Source: an uncultured Collinsella sp.
GTDB taxonomy: Bacteria > Actinomycetota > Coriobacteriia > Coriobacteriales > Coriobacteriaceae
Assembly: GCA_900543605.1 (NCBI GenBank)
Contig: UQSK01000079.1
Span: forward strand, 1-5,004
Direction: 5' to 3'
DNA length: 5,004 nucleotides
Part shown: in pieces, positions 1-5,004 of the stretch
Layout: every line of letters begins with the position of its first letter
Position numbering within the stretch: position 1 is the stretch's first letter
Notes under the pieces: generated by a model
Databases searched by the model: none
Told to the model about the DNA's origin: nothing
The model's input: the letters and a program-made list of their open reading frames with translations, nothing else
Made by a program: the position numbers and the translations under genes

Positions 1-495
1 AAGGACATGCTCGACATCCGCAAGCGCTTCGAGCCGCGCGCCGAGGAGCTCGCCAAGAAGTACGCCCTGGCCCCCTACACCATGTTCATCGGCTCCGGCG
101 CCCTGTGGGGCGAGACGATCCTGTTCTCGATGTGCATCCTCGAGGAGATGCAGTGGAAGCGCACCCGCTACATCACCTCGGCCGACTTCTTCCACGGCAC
201 CCTCGAGCTCGTGGAGCCCGGCGTCCCCGTGTTCCTGTTCATGGGCGAGGACGAGAACCGCAAGCTCGACGAGCGCGTCCGCGCCTTCCTGACCCGCGGC
301 GTGACCGGCGACACCGACATCAACATCATCGACACCGCCGAGTTCGCGATTCCCGGCCTTGACGACGAGTTCCGCGTCATCGTGTCTCCGTGGATCCTCT
401 CCTCGCTGATTACCGATCGCCTTGCCGCTTACTACGAGACGGTCACCAAACACAACCTCAACTACCGTCGTTACTATCACCAGTTCGATTACTAA
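1..495 (+). CDS. frlB: FrlB/FraB-type SIS-domain fructosamine-6-phosphate deglycase, C-terminal half (5' end outside window)
   Basis: The reading frame is open from base 1 and stops at TAA 493-495, giving 164 visible residues of a family that is usually about 340. The ATG at 7 is internal, not a start. Family members cleave fructose-6-phosphate-amino acid conjugates (for example fructoselysine-6-P) to glucose-6-P and the free amino acid in the cytoplasm. The visible part is the second SIS domain. From memory it lines up with E. coli FrlB through the HGTLELVEPGVPVFLF block, the GEDE segment and the ending RRYYHQFDY (FrlB ends RRYYGGLVEY). Counting from base 1, Glu49 and His65 are 16 residues apart, the same spacing as the catalytic Glu214/His230 pair described for Salmonella FraB, so the active site looks intact. 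The downstream FrlC-like gene supports the call. The exact substrate (fructoselysine, glucoselysine or fructose-asparagine) cannot be decided. Codons 1-116 all end in G or C, suggesting high expression. Confidence 0.82.
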   Translation, partial: KDMLDIRKRFEPRAEELAKKYALAPYTMFIGSGALWGETILFSMCILEEMQWKRTRYITSADFFHGTLELVEPGVPVFLFMGEDENRKLDERVRAFLTRGVTGDTDINIIDTAEFAIPGLDDEFRVIVSPWILSSLITDRLAAYYETVTKHNLNYRRYYHQFDY

Positions 496-518
496 GAGCA
501 AATAACGTTTGTGTAATT

Positions 519-552
519 GGGCCCCGCTCCTATATGGAACGGGGCCCCGTTT
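519..552 (+). terminator. GC-rich hairpin after the frlB-like gene, probable weak terminator or attenuator
   Basis: An inverted repeat pairs 519-526 (GGGCCCCG) with 540-547 (CGGGGCCC). After one C/A mismatch, TCC 528-530 pairs with GGA 536-538 around a five-base TATAT loop. Only a short TTT (550-552) follows, so it may be leaky. It sits between the deglycase stop and the epimerase start, 21 bases before that ATG, and could lower expression of the downstream gene. Confidence 0.55.
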
Positions 553-557
553 GGGTT

Positions 558-563
558 GGAGAG
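558..563 (+). promoter_or_regulatory. Ribosome binding site of the frlC-like gene
   Basis: GGAGAG lies five bases upstream of ATG 569. It fixes the start there rather than at the in-frame TTG at 509, which would lie before the hairpin and translate through it, adding 20 residues unlike the family. Confidence 0.75.
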
Positions 564-568
564 TAATT

Positions 569-1405
569 ATGAGCTACCCCCAGCTTGCCGTTATGAATAT
601 CAGCCATCGCTACTTTGATCTTGAGGAGTTCTTTTCTTCGGCGTCGGCTTCGGGCTACACGTGTTGCGAGCTTTGGACCGGGGCGATGCATCTGTATGTC
701 GATTGTCATGGATACGATTCGCTCGAGCGGGTACGGGAGCTGTCGCAGCGGTATGGGGTTCGGATTGTGGGGCTTTGTCCCGAACAGAACAACCCCAAGC
801 CGTGGAATATCGCGGCGCGCGGGAATGAGGCGCGTGCCCGCACGCTCGCGTACTTTAAGAACGTTGTAGATATCGCGGCGGAACTTGGAGCCGAGCAGGT
901 CATGGTCTCGAGCGGCTGGGCATTTTTGAACGAGCCGATCGAGGACGCGTGGGGTCGCAGCGCCTCGATGCTGCGTGCGATTGCCGAGCATGCGGGAGAG
1001 CGCGGCGTGCGACTGGTGCTCGAGGCCCTACAGCCGGTTGAGTCGATGATCGTGAACTCGGCGGCCGATACGAAGCGCATGATCGAGGCAGTTGATCATC
1101 CGGCACTTAAGGCGTGTCTGGATTTGGGCGCTATGGCGGTGGCGGGGGATACCATCGACGATTATTTCGATCTGCTTGGCGACGATGTCGCCCACGTGCA
1201 TTTTGTCGATGTTGCGGCAGACGGCACGACGCATCTTGCCTGGGGTGACGGCGACCGCGATATGCGCGCCGACCTGGATAGGCTGGTGGCGCGCGGCTAT
1301 CGCGGAGTTGTTTCGGCCGAGACCTATGACTGGCGCTATTTTGCCGACCCCGCAGCTGCCGATGCGCAGGTAATGGCAGAGTATCGTCGTGCGATTGGCG
1401 CCTAG
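569..1405 (+). CDS. frlC: FrlC-like fructosamine epimerase (xylose isomerase-like TIM barrel)
   Basis: A complete 278-residue protein, close to the length of E. coli FrlC, which interconverts fructoselysine and psicoselysine. Shared features recalled from FrlC are ELWTGAMHLY near residue 34, IVGLCPEQN near 67, LVLEALQPVES at 149-159, a CLDLGA segment at 183-188, HVHFVD at 209-214, a GDGD segment and a final SAETYD. The expected metal ligands of this barrel family are present as Glu152, Asp185, His211 and Glu251. ATG 569 is chosen for its ribosome binding site and because family similarity starts there. The adjacent frlB-like gene supports a role in Amadori-product use. Codon use is visibly looser (many T-ending codons) than in the upstream gene, which together with the hairpin between them suggests a lower expression level. 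It could instead be a related sugar-phosphate epimerase with another substrate. Confidence 0.78.
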   Translation: MSYPQLAVMNISHRYFDLEEFFSSASASGYTCCELWTGAMHLYVDCHGYDSLERVRELSQRYGVRIVGLCPEQNNPKPWNIAARGNEARARTLAYFKNVVDIAAELGAEQVMVSSGWAFLNEPIEDAWGRSASMLRAIAEHAGERGVRLVLEALQPVESMIVNSAADTKRMIEAVDHPALKACLDLGAMAVAGDTIDDYFDLLGDDVAHVHFVDVAADGTTHLAWGDGDRDMRADLDRLVARGYRGVVSAETYDWRYFADPAAADAQVMAEYRRAIGA

Positions 1406-1406
1406 G

Positions 1407-1439
1407 TGGGGTTGGGTTGCGGCAACCTACCCTATGTTT
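1407..1439 (+). terminator. Weak hairpin just after the frlC-like stop
   Basis: GGG 1409-1411 and TGGGTT 1413-1418 pair with AACCTA 1424-1429 and CCC 1430-1432 around a GCGGC loop, with T1412 bulged and one G-T pair. TTT at 1437-1439 is the only T tract. It begins two bases after the stop codon, a typical terminator place, but the stem is imperfect. Confidence 0.4.
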
Positions 1440-1490
1440 CCAAATGAATACGGTGTGAGCGGCTGCGACGGATTTTCCCCGCAAACACTC

Positions 1491-1499
1491 TAGTATGCT
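1491..1499 (+). promoter_or_regulatory. Possible -10 element of the his operon promoter
   Basis: TAGTATGCT contains two overlapping -10-like hexamers (TAGTAT 1491-1496, TATGCT 1494-1499) in the most AT-rich part of the gap before the his genes. No convincing -35 box is seen at 16-18 bases upstream. If used, transcription would start near 1505, right before the hairpin at 1510. Confidence 0.28.
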
Positions 1500-1509
1500 A
1501 AAGTACCCA

Positions 1510-1543
1510 GAAGACCGGCGGAGCTATGTCGGTCTTTCGTTCT
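1510..1543 (+). promoter_or_regulatory. Hairpin in the his leader, terminator or attenuator-like
   Basis: AAGACCG 1511-1517 pairs perfectly with CGGTCTT 1530-1536. The stem can extend inward by GCG/TGT pairs including G-T pairs (1518-1520 with 1527-1529) around a GAGCTA loop. The tail TTTCGTTCT is T-rich but interrupted. It lies 38 bases before the HisZ-HisG start, so it may end upstream transcription, act as an attenuator, or protect the 5' end of the his transcript. No T-box consensus and no run of His codons is seen. Confidence 0.5.
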
Positions 1544-1574
1544 ACATGAAACACAGCATGAGGAGGCTCACCAG

Positions 1575-3290
1575 ATGACGGCCACACCGTGGGGATTCCG
1601 GGACATATTGCCCGAGGAGGCTCAGGCGCGCGAGGAGATCGCATGTACGGTGAAGGGCTGCTTTAGGGAGCATCATTACCTTCCGGTCGAGACGCCGCTG
1701 CTCGAGGACAAGGGCTCGCTCGAGGAGGGCGGCCGCATTGCGGACACGCCGTTTAAGCTCTTTGACGACGACGGTCGCCTGCTGGTGGTCCGTCCCGACA
1801 ACACGCTGCCGATCGTGCGCCTGGTTTCGACCCGCATGCGCGCGGCCGACCTGCCCCTGCGCTTGCGCTATGAGGCGCCGGTGGTTCGCGAGTGTCAGCG
1901 CAATGCCGGCGGCTCGCGTCAGTTTACGCAACTGGGTTTTGAGCTCATCGGCGCGGGCGACACCGCGGGCGATGTCGAGATTGTCTCACTGGTCGCCGAG
2001 GCCGTGCGCAAGCTGGCACTTCCCGGTGCGCGCATTATCGCGGGCAGTGTGCGTCCGTTTAAGGAACTGCTTGCGGCGTGCGAAGATCGCGAGCTGGCTG
2101 CCGAGGCGCTGCGCTGCGTGCACGCCAACGACTTCGTGGGCCTCGATGCCCGCGTGGCGGAAAGTGCCGAGTCCGAGGCCGTTAAGGCCGCCATTAGCGA
2201 GCTGCCGCGTCTACACGGTGGCCCCGAAGTGCTCGACCGCGTTGACGCGTTGCTGGTTGCCGCCGGTATCGTCGCGCCGCTCACGCGCGAGCTGCGTGCC
2301 CTGGTCGAGGGCCTGGCTCCCGAGGATGCCCAGGTACTGTCCTTCGACTTCTCCATCATGAACTCGTTTGATTACTACACGGGCCTGGTCTTTAAGGCCT
2401 ATGCCGGTGGCCTGCCCGATCCGGTGGGTTCGGGCGGACGCTACGACTCCATCTTTACCGGTGCATTTGGCGACGGCATCGAGGTGCCGGCGGCGGGTTT
2501 CGCCTTTTCGCTTGAGCGCCTGGAGGCTGCGCGCACCTCGGCCGAGGACGCTGCTTCCGATGGTGACCATGCCGTGGGCCGCGGCACCGAGGGTCCGCTG
2601 CGCATTGCCGTGCCCAAGGGCTCGCTCAAGGCCGACACGCTCGACGTGCTCGAGGCCGCGGGCTTGGATGTCTCGGAGCTGCGCGACCCCGGCCGTCACC
2701 TCATCGTGCGCGGTCGCGACACGCGTGCCGGCAAGGGCGCGGTCGGCGATATCGAATTTGTCATCGTGCGTCCCAGCGACGCGCCCGCCTTTGTGGGCTG
2801 CGGCGGTGCCGACTGCGGCATCTGCGGCTGGGACTCGCTCATTGAGGCAGACCTCAACCTGCTGCAGCTGGTCAACCTGGGATATGGTCTGTGCACCTTT
2901 ATCGAGGCGGAGCCTGCGTGGCGCGCCGGCCAGGCCGAGCGCAACTATGCCCGCCGTGGGTCGCTTCGCGTGGCAACCAAGTACCCGCGCATCGCGAGTG
3001 CCTGGTATGCCGAGCGCGGCGTGAACGCCGACATCGTCTCGCTGCACGGCAACATCGAGCTGGGCCCCATTGTCGGCATGACCGACCGTATCGTGGACAT
3101 CACCGCCACGGGCGCCACGCTGCGCGATAACGACCTCGTTATTACTGGTCGCATTATGGACTGCACGGCCCGCTTCTTTGTCAATCCGGGTGCCGCGCGC
3201 CTGGATCCGCGCGTGCGCAATCTGGCAGATCGCTTGGCGGCAGCCGTGAAGGACAAGCATTTTGAGCCCGTTGCGGGCTCGGCACAATAG
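1575..3290 (+). CDS. hisZ/hisG: HisZ-HisG fusion: ATP phosphoribosyltransferase, regulatory and catalytic parts in one chain
   Basis: A 571-residue protein that catalyses the first step of histidine synthesis, ATP + PRPP to N1-(5-phosphoribosyl)-ATP. Residues 1 to about 320 are HisZ, the class II HisRS-like regulatory subunit: WGFRDILP at 6-13, VVRPDNTLPIVR at 71-82, a motif-2-like RYEAPVVRE with RQFTQLGFELIG (98-126), FDYYTG at 265-270 and GSGGRYD at 285-291. The Arg of the HisRS RGLDYYTG motif is replaced by Asn263 and there is no anticodon-binding domain, which argues against an active HisRS. An Ala/Asp/Gly-rich linker spans about 320-340. Residues 342 to about 555 are short-form HisG: RIAVPKGSL, VIVRPSDAPAFV, RVATKYPRIA, the LHGNIELGPIVG segment and the PRPP loop DITATGATL at 508-516. 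The short form lacks its own regulatory domain and normally needs HisZ, so the fusion is functionally coherent. GAGGAGG at 1560-1566 lies eight bases before ATG 1575. No stop codon interrupts the junction. Confidence 0.93.
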   Translation: MTATPWGFRDILPEEAQAREEIACTVKGCFREHHYLPVETPLLEDKGSLEEGGRIADTPFKLFDDDGRLLVVRPDNTLPIVRLVSTRMRAADLPLRLRYEAPVVRECQRNAGGSRQFTQLGFELIGAGDTAGDVEIVSLVAEAVRKLALPGARIIAGSVRPFKELLAACEDRELAAEALRCVHANDFVGLDARVAESAESEAVKAAISELPRLHGGPEVLDRVDALLVAAGIVAPLTRELRALVEGLAPEDAQVLSFDFSIMNSFDYYTGLVFKAYAGGLPDPVGSGGRYDSIFTGAFGDGIEVPAAGFAFSLERLEAARTSAEDAASDGDHAVGRGTEGPLRIAVPKGSLKADTLDVLEAAGLDVSELRDPGRHLIVRGRDTRAGKGAVGDIEFVIVRPSDAPAFVGCGGADCGICGWDSLIEADLNLLQLVNLGYGLCTFIEAEPAWRAGQAERNYARRGSLRVATKYPRIASAWYAERGVNADIVSLHGNIELGPIVGMTDRIVDITATGATLRDNDLVITGRIMDCTARFFVNPGAARLDPRVRNLADRLAAAVKDKHFEPVAGSAQ

Positions 3291-3317
3291 CGCGAGCACG
3301 CACGGGCGCCCCAACGT

Positions 3318-3362
3318 CCGGGCTGCGGGCCGACTGGCGCCGCCGCCCGGTCTCTCGTTTTT
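3318..3362 (+). terminator. Strong terminator-like hairpin between hisZG and hisD
   Basis: CCGGGC 3318-3323 pairs with GCCCGG 3345-3350, then GCGG 3325-3328 with CCGC 3340-3343, and GCC 3329-3331 with GGC 3336-3338 around a GACT loop, with one T/C mismatch and one bulged G. A TCTCTCGTTTTT tail follows. This is the best intrinsic-terminator candidate in the window. Since hisD and hisC follow, it may be a partial intercistronic terminator or an attenuator. GGCGCC at 3305-3310 is complementary to the self-complementary GGCGCC at 3336-3341 and could form a competing pairing, which is inference. Confidence 0.68.
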
Positions 3363-3395
3363 CAAGCGCAACCTCGACCGATAGGGGATACCGAT

Positions 3396-4832
3396 ATGAA
3401 GACCATCAAGCTTGCTCCCGGCGAGCGCCTCGTTACCAACCAGCTCAACCGTAAGGGCGTGCTGCCGCAAAACATCGTCGACGCCGCCCGCGATATCGTG
3501 GCCAACGTGCGTGCCAACGGCGATGCTGCGGTGCGCGACTATTGCCAGCGCTTTGACGGCGTTGAGCTGCAGAGCTTCCGTCTGCCGCAAGAGCAGATCG
3601 ATGCCGCGCTCGAAGGCCTCGATCCCGCTTTTGTCGCGGCGCTCGAGAAGGCCGCGCGTCAGATTCGCGAGTTCCACCAGCGCGAGGTCGAGCAGAGCTG
3701 GTTTACCACGCGCCCGGACGGCACGATGCTCGGCGTTAAGGTGACCCCGCTTGCCGCGGCTGGCATCTACGTGCCGGGCGGCCGTGCGCAGTATCCCTCC
3801 ACCGTGCTCATGAATGCCATTCCCGCCAAGGTTGCCGGCGTCAAGCGCGTGGTCATGGTGACCCCGCCGCAGAAAGATGGCCTGATCAGCCCCTACACGC
3901 TCGCCGCGGCAAAGCTCGGCGGCGTGGACGAGATCTATATGGTGGGCGGCGCCCAGGCCGTGGCCGCACTGGCGTACGGTACCGAGACCATTCCGCGCGT
4001 CGACAAAATCACCGGCCCGGGCAACGCCTTTGTCGCCGCTGCCAAACAGATTGTCTCGGGTGACGTGGGTATCGATATGGTCGCCGGTCCCTCCGAGGTC
4101 TGCGTGCTGGCCGATGCTACGGCCAAGCCCATGGTGGTCGCGGCAGACCTGATGGCTCAGGCCGAGCACGATCCGCTGGCAGCCTGCTATCTGGTGACCT
4201 GCGACGAGCAGTTTGCGCGTGAGGTTGAGACGGGTATCGACATCCTGGTAGCGCAGTCGCCACGCGCCGAGATCACGCGCGCTTCGCTCGACAATGAGGG
4301 CACTATCGTGGTAGCCGCTGACATGGCTGCCGCCGTCGAGGCGGTGAACACCGTGGCGCCCGAGCACCTGGAGCTGCACTGCAAGGATGCGATGGGCCTG
4401 CTTGGCGGTATTCGCAACGCCGGCGCCATCTTTGTAGGCGCCTGGAGCTCCGAGCCACTCGGCGATTACGTTGCCGGCCCCAATCACACGCTGCCGACCG
4501 GCGGCACGGCCATGTTCTCCAACCCGCTTTCGGTGGAGGAGTTCGTCAAGCGCTCGAGTGTCATTTGCTATACGCCTGAGGGCCTGCTCTCGGACGCTCC
4601 CGCTACGCAGCGTTTGGCCGAGGCCGAGGGCCTGTGGGCACACGCGCTTTCCGCCGCACTGCGTCGCCGCGTGTTGGAGCAGGGCGAGGATGCCGTGAGC
4701 GCCGAGTCTCTGGCCGCGGCCGACCTGACCAGGGTCGCCTGGCCGGGCGACGCCGTGGCGACGGTTGCCGAGGGCGTGGACCTGGCGGCTGTAAGCGCGA
4801 ATGGTGCTGACGCGGTCGTCGAGGAGGCCTAA
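3396..4832 (+). CDS. hisD: Histidinol dehydrogenase
   Basis: A complete 478-residue HisD (EC 1.1.1.23), the zinc enzyme that oxidises L-histidinol twice with NAD to L-histidine, the last step of the pathway. The zinc ligands known from E. coli (Gln259, His262, Asp360, His419) correspond to Gln255, His258, Asp357 and His416. The catalytic Glu326-His327 pair corresponds to Glu323-His324 in APEHLE. Other family blocks are GIYVPGGRAQYPS at 123-135, MVGGAQAVAALAYGTE at 182-197, KITGPGN at 204-210, DMVAGPSE at 227-234 and GPNHTLPTGGTA at 361-372. AGGGGA at 3383-3388 lies seven bases before ATG 3396. The protein is longer than E. coli HisD (434): residues from about 430 to 478 form an Ala/Val/Glu-rich tail past the usual end. 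It follows hisZG after a terminator-like hairpin and nearly touches hisC. Confidence 0.97.
   Translation: MKTIKLAPGERLVTNQLNRKGVLPQNIVDAARDIVANVRANGDAAVRDYCQRFDGVELQSFRLPQEQIDAALEGLDPAFVAALEKAARQIREFHQREVEQSWFTTRPDGTMLGVKVTPLAAAGIYVPGGRAQYPSTVLMNAIPAKVAGVKRVVMVTPPQKDGLISPYTLAAAKLGGVDEIYMVGGAQAVAALAYGTETIPRVDKITGPGNAFVAAAKQIVSGDVGIDMVAGPSEVCVLADATAKPMVVAADLMAQAEHDPLAACYLVTCDEQFAREVETGIDILVAQSPRAEITRASLDNEGTIVVAADMAAAVEAVNTVAPEHLELHCKDAMGLLGGIRNAGAIFVGAWSSEPLGDYVAGPNHTLPTGGTAMFSNPLSVEEFVKRSSVICYTPEGLLSDAPATQRLAEAEGLWAHALSAALRRRVLEQGEDAVSAESLAAADLTRVAWPGDAVATVAEGVDLAAVSANGADAVVEEA
4821..4827 (+). promoter_or_regulatory. Ribosome binding site of hisC inside the end of hisD
   Basis: GAGGAGG forms the penultimate Glu codons of hisD and sits six bases before the hisC ATG at 4834. 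With a one-base gap between stop and start, translational coupling of hisD and hisC is likely. Confidence 0.8.
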
Positions 4833-4833
4833 T

Positions 4834-4955
4834 ATGGCCGAGCTGACGCCCCGCATGAAGGAACTCGTCCAGCCCTACTTGGCCGGCATTGAGCCCTACG
4901 ATCCCAACTTTACGCCCACACGCATCAATCTTTCGGCCAACGAGAACACCTATCC
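4834..4955 (+). CDS. hisC: Histidinol-phosphate aminotransferase, first 40 codons only (cut by contig end and adapter)
   Basis: The N terminus MAELTPRMKELVQPYLAGIE is followed by RINLSANENTYP, which matches the LxxNEN segment near the start of HisC, a PLP-dependent fold-type I aminotransferase that makes histidinol phosphate from imidazole-acetol phosphate and glutamate. The catalytic lysine and the rest of the protein (normally about 350 residues) are absent because genomic sequence ends at about 4955. The frame stays open to a stop at 4993-4995, but the residues after NENTYP are read from adapter and are not real. The identification rests on this short N terminus plus its place directly after hisD, the usual hisD-hisC order. 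Confidence 0.88.
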
Positions 4956-5004
4956 CTGTCTCTTATACACATCTCCGAGCCCACGAGACGCGTAGTAATA
5001 TCGT
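4956..5004. other. Illumina Nextera adapter left at the contig end (not genomic)
   Basis: CTGTCTCTTATACACATCT at 4956-4974 is exactly the 19-bp Tn5 mosaic end used in Nextera libraries. CCGAGCCCACGAGAC at 4975-4989 is the adjoining read-2 adapter. GCGTAGTA at 4990-4997 sits at the i7 index position and, from memory, equals a Nextera XT index (N719). ATATCGT at 4998-5004 matches the P7 start ATCTCGT except at base 5000, probably a sequencing error. This is read-through of a short insert that was not trimmed before assembly. Confidence 0.98.

Noticed and set aside
509..568. Upstream TTG start for the frlC-like gene
   Set aside because: It would run through the hairpin, has no ribosome binding site, and adds residues unlike the family. 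ATG 569 has GGAGAG at a proper distance.
1434..1493. A 19-codon frame starting at ATG 1434 as a leader peptide
   Set aside because: There is no ribosome binding site, no run of His codons, and it ends inside the possible -10 element.
1406..1574. A T-box or other riboswitch in the his leader
   Set aside because: No T-box consensus or other riboswitch core is visible; only simple hairpins are seen.
1575..2540. Histidyl-tRNA synthetase as the identity of the first his gene
   Set aside because: The HisRS Arg before the DYYTG motif is replaced, the anticodon-binding domain is missing, and the chain continues directly into HisG.
2211..4856. An 881-codon open frame on the - strand covering hisZG and hisD
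   Set aside because: It is exactly codon-aligned with the sense frames of both genes. Antisense stops there need sense codons TTA, CTA or TCA, which are nearly absent in this GC-rich DNA. The translation resembles no protein family, while both sense genes have clear motifs.
4956..4974. A transposon end or insertion site, since the sequence is a Tn5-type mosaic end
   Set aside because: It is followed by the Nextera read-2 adapter, an index and P7 sequence, so it comes from library preparation rather than a mobile element.

Overview
The window comes from a GC-rich bacterium with short intergenic gaps, strong AGGAGG-type ribosome binding sites and G/C-ending codons. Everything readable lies on the + strand. 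The gene content and protein flavour suggest an actinobacterium of the Coriobacteriia, possibly a gut Collinsella-like species. That assignment is inference from recall, not a search result.

Layout. Positions 1-495 hold the C-terminal half of a SIS-domain sugar-phosphate deglycase of the FrlB/FraB type. A GC-rich hairpin (519-547) follows, then a complete FrlC-like TIM-barrel epimerase (569-1405). Together these two look like the end of a locus for using Amadori products such as fructoselysine. A 169-base gap (1406-1574) holds a weak hairpin after the epimerase, a possible -10 element and a second hairpin just upstream of the next gene. From 1575 a histidine biosynthesis operon begins: a single-polypeptide fusion of HisZ (regulatory, HisRS-like) with short-form HisG (ATP phosphoribosyltransferase), 1575-3290; a 105-base gap with a strong terminator-like hairpin; hisD (3396-4832); and the first 40 codons of hisC (from 4834), one base after the hisD stop.

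The last 49 bases (4956-5004) are not genomic. They are an Illumina Nextera adapter: the 19-bp transposon mosaic end, the rest of the read-2 adapter, an 8-base index and the start of the P7 sequence with one mismatch. The genomic sequence therefore ends at about 4955, and the predicted tail of HisC is an artefact.

How the genes work together. HisZ-HisG makes the first committed step of histidine synthesis (ATP + PRPP to phosphoribosyl-ATP). HisC and HisD act near and at the end (imidazole-acetol phosphate to histidinol phosphate; histidinol to histidine). The FrlB/FrlC-like pair would process phosphorylated or free fructosyl-amino acids and has no obvious biochemical link to the his genes. 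I found no wholly new system. The most notable biology is the HisZ-HisG fusion and the terminator-like hairpin between it and hisD.
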